Assembly: GCF_900111765.1 (NCBI RefSeq)
Contig: NZ_FOIB01000006.1
Location: 310,001-374,000, forward strand
Origin: Myxococcus fulvus
GTDB taxonomy: Bacteria > Myxococcota > Myxococcia > Myxococcales > Myxococcaceae
Direction of reading: 5' to 3'
Length of the DNA: 64,000 bases
Made by a program: the position numbers and the translations under genes. Shown one piece after another: positions 25,705 through 36,179 of this stretch. Positions within the stretch are counted from its first letter, which is position 1. Each line of letters begins with the position of its first letter. The notes below the pieces were generated by a model. The model saw nothing but the letters and a program-made list of their open reading frames with translations. It was not told the origin of the DNA and ran no database searches.

Positions 25705-26783
25705 TGGAGCGCGCGCTCTCGGCTCCGGGGAAGCTGTTCGTCTCCGGCGAGTACGCGGTGCTGTGGGGCGGGGTGGCGCGGCTGGTGGCGGTGGCGCCCC
25801 GCACGCAGGCCTACGTGCGGCGGCGCGACGACGCGCGCGTGCACGTCTGCCTGGAGGAGGGGACGCTCGCCGGGAGCATGACGCCGCGCGGAGTCCGATG
25901 GGAGCGCGACGTGCCCGCGGGCTTCTCCTTCGTGGCGCGCACGCTGGACGAGGCGCTGCGCGCGCATGGCCGCGCGAGCCAGGGCTTCGACTTCGCGGTG
26001 GCCCCTTCGGCGGTGGGCCCCAACGGCCAGAAGCTGGGCATGGGCGGCAGCGCCTGCGCCACGGTGCTGGCGTCGGAGGCCGCGCGTTGGGTGCTGGATG
26101 AACGCTATGACGCGCTGAAGCTGGCGCTGCTGGCGCACACGCAGGGGCAGGGCGGCAAGGGCAGCGGCGGGGACGTGGCGACGAGCTTCGCGGGCGGCGT
26201 GCTGCGCTACCGGCGCTATGACGTGTCGGCGCTGGTGGATGCGAGCAACAACGGCCGGCTGAGCGCGGCGATGACGGAGTCCGCGTCCGTCGACGTCTGG
26301 CGGCTGCCTCCGCCCCGGGTGCCCATGGCGTATGCCTTCACGGGCGAGAGCGCCTCCACGCGCGTGCTCATCGGCCAGGTGGAGGCGAGGCTGGAGGAGC
26401 TGGGCCGTCAGGCCTTCGTCGCGCGCTCGGACGCGGTGGGGCAGGCGGTGGAGGACGGGCTCGCCGGCTGGGACTTCCGGACGTTCTCCGAGGCGGTGAA
26501 GGCCCAGCACGCGCTGCTGTTGGAGCTGGGCCCGCTGGAGACGGAAGGCATGCGCCGCGTGCTGTCGCTGGCGGCGGCCTACGGTTGTGTCGGGAAGCTG
26601 TCGGGAGCGGGCGGAGGCGACGGCTGCATCCTCTTCGCGCCGGACGTGGCGGCCCGCGACGAGCTGTGTGAGGGCCTGGAGTCGCGCGGCTTCCACACGC
26701 TGCTGCTGGAGCCGGAGCCCGGTGTCCGCGGCGAGGCGCACCTGGACGCGCGCCTGCGGGCCTGGGTGGACGCGCTCGTCTGA
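25704..26783 (+). CDS. mvaK2: Phosphomevalonate kinase (GHMP type)
   Basis: 359 aa. Starts with SAPGKLFVSGEYAVLWGG, the GHMP N-terminal motif in the form G-E-Y-A-V typical of phosphomevalonate kinases. KLGMGGSACATVLASEAARW is the ATP-binding loop, GQGGKGSGGDVATSFAGGVLRY is the signature region for phosphomevalonate kinases, and GKLSGAGGGDGCILF is motif 3. It makes mevalonate diphosphate for MvaD. The start codon overlaps the mvaD stop by one base (TGATG), so translation is coupled. It is the last gene of the operon, closed by a hairpin 5 bp downstream. Confidence 0.92.
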   Translation: MERALSAPGKLFVSGEYAVLWGGVARLVAVAPRTQAYVRRRDDARVHVCLEEGTLAGSMTPRGVRWERDVPAGFSFVARTLDEALRAHGRASQGFDFAVAPSAVGPNGQKLGMGGSACATVLASEAARWVLDERYDALKLALLAHTQGQGGKGSGGDVATSFAGGVLRYRRYDVSALVDASNNGRLSAAMTESASVDVWRLPPPRVPMAYAFTGESASTRVLIGQVEARLEELGRQAFVARSDAVGQAVEDGLAGWDFRTFSEAVKAQHALLLELGPLETEGMRRVLSLAAAYGCVGKLSGAGGGDGCILFAPDVAARDELCEGLESRGFHTLLLEPEPGVRGEAHLDARLRAWVDALV

Positions 26784-26787
26784 AGCG

Positions 26788-26806
26788 GGGGCCCACGGTG
26801 GGCCCC
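26788..26806. terminator. Compact hairpin ending the mevalonate operon
   Basis: GGGGCCCAC (26788-26796) and GTGGGCCCC (26798-26806) are near-perfect complements around a single base, which in RNA would fold as GGGGCCC/GGGCCCC with a 5-nt loop. It lies between mvaK2 and a convergent gene. Confidence 0.6.
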
Positions 26807-26813
26807 TCGTGGA

Positions 26814-27257
26814 TCAGCCGACCGAGAGGCGCGGCCCCTCGTCGAGGAGCTCCTGGGTGGGCTCGTTGCTCGCGCGGGTGCGCCGGGCGTTGGGGCGACG
26901 GGCGACCACGGGGGCGTTGCCGCCGAGCCAGTCCCACTTCTCGCCGTCCCACAGCTGCTCCCGCCAGCCCAGCTGGGAGGCTGCGTCGCGCGCCTTCTCG
27001 CCGTGGGCGATGAGCGCCCAGCCCGCGCGCGACTGCTTGCACTCGCCGCTCTTGAACTTCAGCAGCCGGTGCTGGCCCTGAGCCTCGTCACGGTCCGCGT
27101 CCCACAGCGCCTGCTGCTTGCCGCCCGTCCCCTCGTAGTCGACGCCGTTCCACTCACACCAGGCGATGACGTCCTTGAGCCGCACCAGCTTCGCGCTCCG
27201 CGACAAGGAGAGTTCCGTCACGGCCGCCACGAGGAGGCCAGGGGAGATGACACGCAT
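26814..27257 (-). CDS. Hypothetical protein, Trp/Lys-rich
   Basis: 147 aa from the ATG of MRVISPGLLV; the frame continues upstream (to 27365) with alternative ATGs, and no clear ribosome-binding site decides between them. I do not recognise the family. The protein has a short hydrophobic N terminus, then a polar region with several Trp (IAWCEWNGVDYEG, GWREQLWDGEKWDWLGG) and a basic, likely disordered C-terminal tail (VARRPNARRTRASNEP). Two Cys are present but no metal motif. It is convergent with the mevalonate operon. Coding potential is supported by low-frequency residues (W, K, E) in a sensible pattern. Confidence 0.55.
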   Translation of the reverse strand: MRVISPGLLVAAVTELSLSRSAKLVRLKDVIAWCEWNGVDYEGTGGKQQALWDADRDEAQGQHRLLKFKSGECKQSRAGWALIAHGEKARDAASQLGWREQLWDGEKWDWLGGNAPVVARRPNARRTRASNEPTQELLDEGPRLSVG

Positions 27258-27425
27258 GGAAGAAGCCCCGTTGCAGGTCAGCGATTGCAGCCAACCTACA
27301 GCGGGGGTGGTGTCGGAAGGTCCATGACGACTCCATGCCTTTGTCATGGTTCTGTCATGCCTCACGCGGCGCTTGACTCGCAGCGTTGAAGACAGCGCGC
27401 GGCGTCATGGCTGGCGGGCGTGGAC

Positions 27426-29594
27426 TCAGTACAGCAGCGAGGGGACGGGCACGAGCGCGTCGAACGCGGCGCCATGGCCCAACTGTCCGTCGCAGTTGTT
27501 GCCCCACGCCCAGAGGATACCCTCCGAGTCCACGGCGAGCGAGTGCTCGGGTCCCGCGGCCATGGCCTGCACTCCGCTGGTGAGATTCAGGACCTCGTTG
27601 GGCTGGATGCGCAGGCGGTCATGCCCCGCGCCCCGGTTGCCCCACGTGTTGTCGCCGCCCATCCACAGCGTCCCGAAGGCGGTGCGCGCCATCGACGAGG
27701 CACCGCCGGCGGCGACGTCGAGGATGCCCTCGATGTCGATGGCTCGCGGGCTCGTGGCCACGCTCCAGTCGGTGGTCATCAGCGAGGCCGACGCGCCGAA
27801 GCCGCAGGCCCAGCCGCGGCCCTCGGACGTCACCAGCAGCGAGTGGCTCTCTCCCGCAGCCACCGAGGTGACCTCCGCGAGCCCGGACACCTGCACAGGG
27901 AGCAGGCCGTGGGTGCGCGTCCCCTGGCAGAGCTGGCCATCGCCGTTGGCACCCCAGCTCCACACCGTGCCGTCATAGCGCACCGCCAGGGCATGGCTCG
28001 AGCCCGCGGCGATGGCGACGATTCCGTCCAGCGTGGTGATGCGGGCGGGGGTGAAGCGCATCGTCGTGGTGCCGTCGCCCAGCTGTCCCGCCCAGTTCTC
28101 GCCCCAGGCCCACACCGTCCCGTCTCCGCGCAGCGCCAGGCCGTAGTAGTTGCCCGCGGCGATGGCCACGATGTCGTCGAGCCCCGGTACCTGCCACGGC
28201 GTGGAGGCGTAGTTGCCCCAGCGCCAGACGGTGCCGTCCCAGCGCAGTCCGATGGACTGGTGGCCATGGGCGGCGACGCTCTGGAAGCCAGCGAGCCCCG
28301 GCACCTGGGCGGGGGTGATTCGACGCGCCGAGGTGCCGTCGCCCAGCTGGCCCTGCTGGTTGTCGCCCCAGGCCCAGACGGTGCCGTCGTCGCGCACGGC
28401 CAGCGAGTGGCTCTCTCCCGCCGCCACGGAGACCACGCCCGACAGTCCCTCGGTGGCCACGGGCGTCCAGTGGCGGATGGGCTCGCCGCCGCCGCGCTGA
28501 CCGTAGCGGTTGTGTCCCCAGGCCCAGAGCGTGCCGTTGGAGCGAGTGGCCAGCGAGTGGCCCTCGCCCGCGGCAATCGCCGTCACGCCCGTGAGCCCCA
28601 CCACCTGCGTGGGCACGAGTGCCACCGCCTTGCTGCCGGTGCCCAGCTGGCCGTGCTGGTTCGCCCCCCAGCTCCACACCGTGCCGCTGGAGGTCAGCGC
28701 CAGGATGAAGGTGTCGCCCACGGCCACGTCCGTGACGCCGCTCAGCCCCGCGACCTGCTCGAGCGGGTAGTCCTTGAACACCCACCGCCAGACGGTGCCG
28801 TCGGACTTCACGGCCACCACCTCCATGGAGCCCACGCTCGCGGCGGTGACCTGGGTGATGCCCTGGACCTGGACGGGCGTGCTGCTGGACTCGACCGTCT
28901 CATCACCGATGACGCCCGTGTCGTTCGAGCCCCACGCCCACAGCGTGCCGTCGAAGCGCATCGCCAGGGACAGTTGGGAGCCCGCGGCGACGGCCACCAT
29001 GCCGCTCAGGCCAGGCACCTGGGCGGGTGTCCCGCGCGCGCTCGTCGTCCCGTCGCCCAGCTCTCCCGAAGCGTTGCAGCCCCAGGACCACACCGTCCCA
29101 TCCGCCTTGGCGACCAGCGTGTGGCAATAGCCCGCCGCGATGGCCGTCGCCCCCGTGAGCCCTGGCACCTGGCGGGGCACCATGCTGCGCGTCGTCGAGC
29201 CGTCACCCAACTGGCCCTCCTGGTTGTCACCCCAGGCCCAGACGGTGCCTCCGGACTTGAGCGCGAGCGAGAAGTAGGCCCCCGCGGAGACCGCCACGGC
29301 GCCCGTCAGGCCCTGCGCCTGGATGGGCGTGGAGGTGAACAGGGGCGAGGCGTTGCCGAGCTGCCCCTGCGTGTTGGACCCGGCGCCCCAGACGGTGCCG
29401 TCCGGGCGGATGGCCAGCGAGTGGTCGGCCCCGGCGGCGATGCGCGCCTTGGGCTTCGTGCGGATGACGGCGGCGGTGGCGCGCGCCTCGTCCTCATGTG
29501 GCGTCGCCTCGCGCGGCTCACAACCCACCGCGAGACAAACCCCGACGCACAGACTCATCCAGAAGACCGGACGCGGCGCTGCGGCTCGATGCAT
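27426..29594 (-). CDS. RCC1-repeat lipoprotein
   Basis: 722 aa. ATG preceded by GGGGGAG at 5-nt spacing. The signal peptide ends in lipobox LAVGC (Cys25). The rest is about a dozen RCC1 (regulator of chromosome condensation) repeats of roughly 50 residues with the core H-S-L-A-x-R-x-D-G-T-V-W-A-W-G-x-N-x-x-G-Q-L-G-D-G, which fold as one or two seven-bladed propellers. RCC1 repeats were first defined in eukaryotic Ran exchange factors; bacterial members are surface or secreted proteins of unknown ligand, common in myxobacteria. The last blades are degenerate. It lies 108 bp after an outer-membrane barrel gene on the same strand and may share its transcript. Confidence 0.92.
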   Translation of the reverse strand: MHRAAAPRPVFWMSLCVGVCLAVGCEPREATPHEDEARATAAVIRTKPKARIAAGADHSLAIRPDGTVWGAGSNTQGQLGNASPLFTSTPIQAQGLTGAVAVSAGAYFSLALKSGGTVWAWGDNQEGQLGDGSTTRSMVPRQVPGLTGATAIAAGYCHTLVAKADGTVWSWGCNASGELGDGTTSARGTPAQVPGLSGMVAVAAGSQLSLAMRFDGTLWAWGSNDTGVIGDETVESSSTPVQVQGITQVTAASVGSMEVVAVKSDGTVWRWVFKDYPLEQVAGLSGVTDVAVGDTFILALTSSGTVWSWGANQHGQLGTGSKAVALVPTQVVGLTGVTAIAAGEGHSLATRSNGTLWAWGHNRYGQRGGGEPIRHWTPVATEGLSGVVSVAAGESHSLAVRDDGTVWAWGDNQQGQLGDGTSARRITPAQVPGLAGFQSVAAHGHQSIGLRWDGTVWRWGNYASTPWQVPGLDDIVAIAAGNYYGLALRGDGTVWAWGENWAGQLGDGTTTMRFTPARITTLDGIVAIAAGSSHALAVRYDGTVWSWGANGDGQLCQGTRTHGLLPVQVSGLAEVTSVAAGESHSLLVTSEGRGWACGFGASASLMTTDWSVATSPRAIDIEGILDVAAGGASSMARTAFGTLWMGGDNTWGNRGAGHDRLRIQPNEVLNLTSGVQAMAAGPEHSLAVDSEGILWAWGNNCDGQLGHGAAFDALVPVPSLLY

Positions 29595-29702
29595 GTGTGC
29601 TCCCCCTGGTTCCCCGATAACGGCCGCGAATCATCGGGAAACAGGGGCGACACACGCAAGACGGACGGCGTTGATTCCGCGTCGCGAAGCCACCAAGGCG
29701 CT

Positions 29703-30911
29703 TCAGAACATGTGGCCGAAGGTGATGTAGACGCGCTGGCGTCCCGTCTCGGTGGAGCGCGCGTAGTCCATGCGGACCACGGCGGCGCGGCGCATGAGGC
29801 GCAGGCCTCCGCCGATGCCCGGGTGCCACTCGTGCCACTTGCCGTCGGGCACGCCCGGGTGCCACACGCGGCCCAGGTCCAGGAACATCACCGCGCCCAC
29901 CTTCATGCTCTTGCCGAACACCTGGAGGTTGGCGGCGTGGTAGCGCAGCTCCGTGTTGCTGAAGGCCTTGACGTTGCCGGAGAAGCGGTTGCGCTCGATG
30001 CCGCGCACGCTGCTCATCCCGCCGATGCCCTCCGACACGTTGACGCCGCCGGTGTTGCTCCACTCGAAGAACGGCACCTCGCCGAAGAGCATGTCCAACG
30101 TCAGCCGCTGCGCCAGCGTCAGCCGCGACGACAGCTTGAGGTAGCGCCGCTCGCTCAAGGTGATGCCCGCGTACTGGTAGCGGCTGCCGGTGGCCATGCC
30201 GGAGACGCGCAGGGCGATCTCCTCCACGCCGCCCTCCAGCGGGTCCGTCTCGTCGTCGCGCGTGTCCCACAGCGCGCCCACGAGCAGCTGCCCCGTCATG
30301 CCGCCCTCGATGCCCAGCGGACGCTGCTGGTGGAGCATCGATTCGTCGTACGTGTCCACGCTGGTGTAGCGCAGCGCATAGCCCACGTAGGACTGCAGCG
30401 GATGGGTGGGGCCGAAGGGCCGCCCGCGCAGGCGGAACCAGCCGCCCGGCGCGCCCTTGTCGAAGGTGTAGCGCTCGTTGTCCAGGTCGCCCTGGAAGTC
30501 GGGCGCCGAGAGGTTGCCCGCGCCGAAGAAGGGGCTCTTCAGCTCACGCCGGTACTCCAGGCCGGCCTCCAGGCGCAGCGGGCCGATGAGCCGGGGCCCG
30601 TCGTAGCGCACGTAGTGGCTCTGCACGCCGCGGCTGCTGAAGAGCACCTGCGCGCCGATGCTGTGCGCGTACGGCGTCTTGCCGGGGCCGTACAGGTAGA
30701 TGCCACCGACGGCGCCGTAGCTGATGCCGTGGTCCGAGCTGAACGTCATCATCGGCAGGGCGATGATGTCCGAGCCGGAGTCCGCCTTCGTTTGAGGCAG
30801 CCCGGGCGCTGGCCGGGGAGGCGGCTTCACCGGAGCGGCGCCGAGCACGACGAGGAGGACAGCGGGAAGGAGCATGGGGACCGTGGTGACGTCTCTCTGA
30901 GTCGGAACCAT
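29703..30911 (-). CDS. Omp85/BamA-like outer membrane barrel protein without POTRA domains
   Basis: Up to 402 aa; the ATG at 30875 (MLLPAVLLVVLGAAP) is an alternative start. N-terminal signal peptide followed by a short Pro-rich linker and directly by a 16-strand barrel beginning DIIALPMMTFSSDHGISYGAVGGIYLYG. The surface-antigen signature SVRGIERNRFSGNVKAFSNTELRY (about 300-325) and the closing strand RQRVYITFGHMF are those of Omp85 barrels (BamA/TamA/patatin-associated). No POTRA repeats are present, so it is a minimal barrel like those fused to or paired with patatins and other exported effectors. Function cannot be assigned. The next gene on the strand encodes the RCC1 lipoprotein. Confidence 0.85.
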   Translation of the reverse strand: MVPTQRDVTTVPMLLPAVLLVVLGAAPVKPPPRPAPGLPQTKADSGSDIIALPMMTFSSDHGISYGAVGGIYLYGPGKTPYAHSIGAQVLFSSRGVQSHYVRYDGPRLIGPLRLEAGLEYRRELKSPFFGAGNLSAPDFQGDLDNERYTFDKGAPGGWFRLRGRPFGPTHPLQSYVGYALRYTSVDTYDESMLHQQRPLGIEGGMTGQLLVGALWDTRDDETDPLEGGVEEIALRVSGMATGSRYQYAGITLSERRYLKLSSRLTLAQRLTLDMLFGEVPFFEWSNTGGVNVSEGIGGMSSVRGIERNRFSGNVKAFSNTELRYHAANLQVFGKSMKVGAVMFLDLGRVWHPGVPDGKWHEWHPGIGGGLRLMRRAAVVRMDYARSTETGRQRVYITFGHMF

Positions 30912-31027
30912 CCCGACAGAAGGACGGCGCTACCTGCCCGCCTGCTTTCCAGGAGGGCTGCCTTCGACTGAAGGCGGCCGTCCCCCCGAGTGCTCATTCT
31001 GGCGGGTGAGGGAGGGGAGGCGTCAAC

Positions 31028-32605
31028 GTGAGTGGTGTGATTACTCCGGCGTCCTGGATGTGGGCCCATGGGCTCGCGCGGCGGATTGGAACGAAAGTTC
31101 CGCCCGCAGCGGCGCATCGGCGCAGGAAGCTGCTGCTCATCCACCTCGATGGCGTACCCAAGGCCCTCCTGGACGAGGCGATTGTCGCCGGCAAGCTCCC
31201 GTTCGTCTCACGACTCATCCGCTCCGGCACGTATCAATTGGATGACGCCTTCTGGGGCGCGCCTACCTCCACGCCGTACTTCCAGGCGGGGCTCCTGTAC
31301 GGCCTGAGGAATTCGAACCTGCCCGCCTATTCCTGGTTCGACAGGGAGCTTGGACGACAGGTGCGGATGAGCACGCCCACGGACGCACAGGTCATCGACG
31401 AGCGCCTGCGGAGCCAGGGGCGCGAGAGCCTGTTGGACGGAGGCGGCCACGGCTACTTCTCGCTGTTCCGCGCGGGCGCCCAGAACGCGCTCAGCATGAG
31501 CACGCTGGCCAGCTTCAAGCAGATGTCGCGCGCGTTCTCGTACGAGATGATGGGCCTGTCGGCGGGACGCACGCGAGGCCTCTGGGACTTCCTCGGCGCG
31601 TTCGGCATGGACACGTGGCGCTCGGCGCGCGAGGTGGCGCACTGGGCCCACGCGCTGCACGACTGGCGGCACGAGCAGTCCTTCCTCGTCAGCCGCGTGT
31701 TGTTGCAGCGGCTGGGCTGGAGCTTCGCGTACACCAAGGCGCTGGTGGACATGGTGCGCGGCGTGCCCGCCATCTACCTGGTGTTCGGCAACTACGACGA
31801 AGTCGCGCATCGCCGGGGGCCTCGCTCGGAGCTGGCGCTGTCCGAGCTGCACCGCGTGGACGCGTACCTGGAGGACCTCTACGCGATGTCCCAATCGGTG
31901 GAGCGCCCCTACGACGTCATCATCCTCTCGGACCATGGCCACGTGGACAGCCTGCCGTTGGAACAGCGCCAGGGGCGGAAGCTGGAGTCGCTGCTCCTCG
32001 AGGGCGCGCCTGGCGAGCTGTCCGAGGACGTGGTGCGCGGACTGCGCGACGGTCGTCCTCGTCAGGATTCAGTGGCGAGCGCGCCCTTCGAGCCCGTCAT
32101 CGTCGAGTGCGGCAACTTCGCGCACGTCTATCTCTCCGGTGCGCGCGAGCCGCTGGAGGCCCGCGAGCTGCTCGCGCGACATCCGGATGTGCTGGCTCGC
32201 GCCACGCGCAGCGAGGACATCGGCATCGTCGCGCTGAGACGAGGTCACTCCGCGGTGGCGGTGATTCGCGGCGGCGTGTACGGCCCGGACGAGGTGGAGC
32301 GCGCGCCGCTGTCACCTGAGTTCAGCCGCCGCGCGGTGGCGGACTTCCTGCGGGGGCTGCCGGCGATGAAGACGGCGGGGGACCTGGTCGTCTTCGGAGA
32401 AGCGGTGCGCAGGGGCGGCACGGTGGGCTTCGCGTGGGAGTTCGGCTCGCACGGTGGGCTGACGCGCACGGAGGCCAACAGCCTGGTGTGCTGGCCCGCG
32501 GACGCGCCGGTGGACCTGTCCGGACTGGGGCACTGCGCCCAACTGCATGACCGGCTCGCGGAGGTCTATGTGCGGCAGGCGCCTCGCCTGAGGTGGGTGC
32601 AATGA
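31028..32605 (+). CDS. Alkaline phosphatase superfamily (phosphodiesterase/nucleotide pyrophosphatase-like) protein
   Basis: 525 aa, GTG start after GGAGGGGAGG. Metal-site motifs of the superfamily are visible: HLDGVPKALLD (first metal Asp, about residue 41), PTSTPYFQAGLLYG with the Thr/Ser nucleophile (about 79-92), GNYDEVAHRRGP (Asp and His ligands, about 258-269) and ILSDHGHVDS (second-metal Asp-His, about 303-312). It lacks a signal peptide and membrane helices. Such enzymes hydrolyse phosphodiesters or transfer phospho-alcohol groups. Its stop overlaps (ATGA) the start of a flippase-like membrane protein, which suggests lipid- or glycan-linked substrates; this is inference. Confidence 0.82.
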   Translation: MSGVITPASWMWAHGLARRIGTKVPPAAAHRRRKLLLIHLDGVPKALLDEAIVAGKLPFVSRLIRSGTYQLDDAFWGAPTSTPYFQAGLLYGLRNSNLPAYSWFDRELGRQVRMSTPTDAQVIDERLRSQGRESLLDGGGHGYFSLFRAGAQNALSMSTLASFKQMSRAFSYEMMGLSAGRTRGLWDFLGAFGMDTWRSAREVAHWAHALHDWRHEQSFLVSRVLLQRLGWSFAYTKALVDMVRGVPAIYLVFGNYDEVAHRRGPRSELALSELHRVDAYLEDLYAMSQSVERPYDVIILSDHGHVDSLPLEQRQGRKLESLLLEGAPGELSEDVVRGLRDGRPRQDSVASAPFEPVIVECGNFAHVYLSGAREPLEARELLARHPDVLARATRSEDIGIVALRRGHSAVAVIRGGVYGPDEVERAPLSPEFSRRAVADFLRGLPAMKTAGDLVVFGEAVRRGGTVGFAWEFGSHGGLTRTEANSLVCWPADAPVDLSGLGHCAQLHDRLAEVYVRQAPRLRWVQ

Positions 32606-33717
32606 AGGCTCCTCCGCGTCGCTCGAAGAGTGCGTGGCCCAGGCCGTCCGCGAAGGGCCTGAGCCTGCCCAAGGTGCTGCTCGGCGTGGTGGGGCTGGTG
32701 CTGTCCGCCGTCCTGCTCTCCACGGCCTTCTTCCACTGGAACCCCAAGGGCCCAGGTCCCCTGCTCCAGCCGCGCTTCCCGCTGGACGACTTCTTGCGGG
32801 ACCTGCCCGGCCACCTGGTGTGGCTGCTGCCCTTCGTGTTGCTGCAGGGCTCCATCATCCCGCTGCGCGCGGTGCAGTGGCAGAGCACCCTGCGCAAGCG
32901 CGTGCCCTTCCGCGAGCGCTACCACCTGGTGGCCATCGGCGCCTTCGTCCACAACGCGCTGCCGGGGAAGCTGGGCGACATCCTGCGCTCGTTCCTGCTG
33001 TCGCGCACCGAGCGCATCCCCTTCCTGCGCTGCCTGGGCACCGTCGCCGTCGGCAAGCTGATGGAGTTCGCCGCGCTGATGATGCTGGTGACGCTGTCAC
33101 TGCTGGGGCCCTTCGGCTCCACCCTCACGCGCTTCCAGGGGCAGCTGAAGGTGGCGGTGTCCCTGTGCGTGGGGCTCGTCGCGCTCGTGGTGCTGCTGGC
33201 CCACTGGTCGCTCCCGCTGGCGAACGCGCTGCACCGGCGGCACCGCTTCCCGCGGCTGGAGGGCTTCCTCCACCACGTGAGCGACGGGCTGGGCTCCGCG
33301 CGCTCCTTCATCGGCATGGGCAAGGTGCTCTTCTTCTCCCTGGGCCCCGTGCTCGCGTCGGCGCTGGCCTACGGACTGGCGCTGCATGGCATCGGCATCT
33401 CCGGCGGGCTCTTCGCGGGCGCGGTGGTGCTGGGCGCCATCTCCCTGGGACAGGCGCTCCCGGGCGTGCCCGCGGGCATGGGCATCTACTACTTCGTCAC
33501 CAGCTGGGCGGCCCGCAGCCTGGGCGCCACCCCCGAGGACGCGGCGGCCTTCGCCACGCTCACCCACCTGGGCACGGTGTTCAGCCAGGCCGGCGTGGGC
33601 GCCGTCTCCGTCTACGTCCGGAAGATTCGAATCCGCGACTTGAGGAAGGGCGGCAGCCTGGCGCGCGAGGCCGCGCAGCACGTGGCGCATGAAGCGGTGG
33701 AGCCAGCGCCGCAGTGA
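32602..33717 (+). CDS. Flippase-like integral membrane protein (UPF0104/LPG-synthase TM domain family)
   Basis: 371 aa from the ATG that overlaps the previous stop (ATGA), showing coupling. About eight to nine transmembrane segments follow a basic N-terminal tail. Family signatures are seen in LRAVQWQSTLRKRVPFRERYHLVAIGAFVHNALPGKLGDILRSFLL and in the C-terminal LGAISLGQALPGVPAGMGIYYFVTSWAARSLG. This domain (PF03706) is the membrane half of MprF and also occurs alone in glycan- and lipid-transfer loci as a putative flippase. Here it is without the MprF synthase domain. With the phosphatase-superfamily partner it may act on lipid-linked intermediates. Confidence 0.85.
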   Translation: MKAPPRRSKSAWPRPSAKGLSLPKVLLGVVGLVLSAVLLSTAFFHWNPKGPGPLLQPRFPLDDFLRDLPGHLVWLLPFVLLQGSIIPLRAVQWQSTLRKRVPFRERYHLVAIGAFVHNALPGKLGDILRSFLLSRTERIPFLRCLGTVAVGKLMEFAALMMLVTLSLLGPFGSTLTRFQGQLKVAVSLCVGLVALVVLLAHWSLPLANALHRRHRFPRLEGFLHHVSDGLGSARSFIGMGKVLFFSLGPVLASALAYGLALHGIGISGGLFAGAVVLGAISLGQALPGVPAGMGIYYFVTSWAARSLGATPEDAAAFATLTHLGTVFSQAGVGAVSVYVRKIRIRDLRKGGSLAREAAQHVAHEAVEPAPQ

Positions 33718-33737
33718 GCAGGCCCCTGAAAAGCGAA

Positions 33738-33768
33738 AAGGGGCCCCGGTTTGAAACCGGGACCCCTT
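33738..33768. terminator. Bidirectional intrinsic terminator (flippase gene / tRNA-Leu)
   Basis: AAGGGGCCCCGGTTT (33738-33752) pairs with GAAACCGGGACCCCTT (33753-33768) with one mismatch and a tight loop. On the - strand it is followed by TTTTCGCTTTTC, which makes a good Rho-independent terminator for the tRNA; on the + strand it closes the flippase gene 20 bp upstream. Confidence 0.88.
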
Positions 33769-33778
33769 ATCGACTTTG

Positions 33779-33862
33779 TGCCCAGGAGAGGACTCGAACC
33801 TCCATGCCCTTGCAGGCGCTAGACCCTGAATCTAGTGTGTCTACCAATTCCACCACCTGGGC
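33779..33862 (-). tRNA. tRNA-Leu (anticodon CAG)
   Basis: The reverse complement begins GCCCAGGTGGTGGAATTGGT and ends CCTCTCCTGGGCA, with a 7-bp acceptor stem GCCCAGG/CCTGGGC and discriminator A. The D-arm holds GGTAGACAC; the anticodon stem CTAGA/TCTAG encloses the loop TTCAGGG, giving CAG. A long class II variable arm (about CGCCTGCAAGGGCAT) and the T-arm GGAGGTTCGAGTCCTCT follow. CCA is not encoded. 84 nt. It lies downstream of the isc operon and ends at a strong hairpin. Confidence 0.97.
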
Positions 33863-33955
33863 AGGTGGCTGCACCGCCTCGGCGCCGTGGCGTCGCTGCG
33901 ATGGGGCGGACATATAGAAGTCCTGCCCCGGCTCGTCAAGAACTACGTAACAACC

Positions 33956-34333
33956 TCACTTCTTCAGCGGCCATTTCCCCTCGGCCTCCAGGGCCCGGCG
34001 GATGACCGGGTTCTCGTCCATGAAGGCCGTGAGGGACTCCTCGGTGATCTCCACCACCACGTCCTCCTGGCTGACCTCCGTCTGGCAGCTCAACCGGGAG
34101 TACGGACGCACGTCGAACCCCATGTCCAACCGGTCCGCCTCCGCGTCCGATTGCTCGCTGAGCGAGTCCAGGCCCTTGCGCACCCAGATGTGACAGGTGG
34201 AGCAGCCACAAACGCCGCCACAGCTGTGGCCCACCTGGGCCCCCGACTGCTCGGCGGCGTCCAGGAGGATGGTCCCGGGGGGAACGTCCACGCTGACCTC
34301 GGCCAGCGGGCTCTTGAAGGTGACCTTGGGCAC
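33956..34333 (-). CDS. fdx: 2Fe-2S ferredoxin of the ISC system
   Basis: 125 aa. The plant/adrenodoxin-type cluster site is SCGGVCGCSTCHIWV (C-x5-C-x2-C, about residues 38-47) with the fourth Cys in RLSCQT (about 84). E-Q-S-D-A-E-A-D-R-L is the adrenodoxin-like interaction helix. It supplies electrons for cluster assembly on IscU. It starts 1 bp after hscA ends and is the last isc gene. The C-terminal extension (ESLTAFMDENPVIRRALEAEGKWPLKK) is somewhat longer than in E. coli Fdx. Confidence 0.94.
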   Translation of the reverse strand: MPKVTFKSPLAEVSVDVPPGTILLDAAEQSGAQVGHSCGGVCGCSTCHIWVRKGLDSLSEQSDAEADRLDMGFDVRPYSRLSCQTEVSQEDVVVEITEESLTAFMDENPVIRRALEAEGKWPLKK

Positions 34334-34334
34334 G

Positions 34335-36175
<1,841 letters not shown>

Positions 36176-36179
<4 letters not shown>

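Noticed and set aside
27420-30971. 1183-aa + strand frame opposite the RCC1 and Omp85 genes
   Set aside because: Composition (Arg/His/Gly/Ala with no domain) is typical of antisense frames; it runs across two real genes and their gap.
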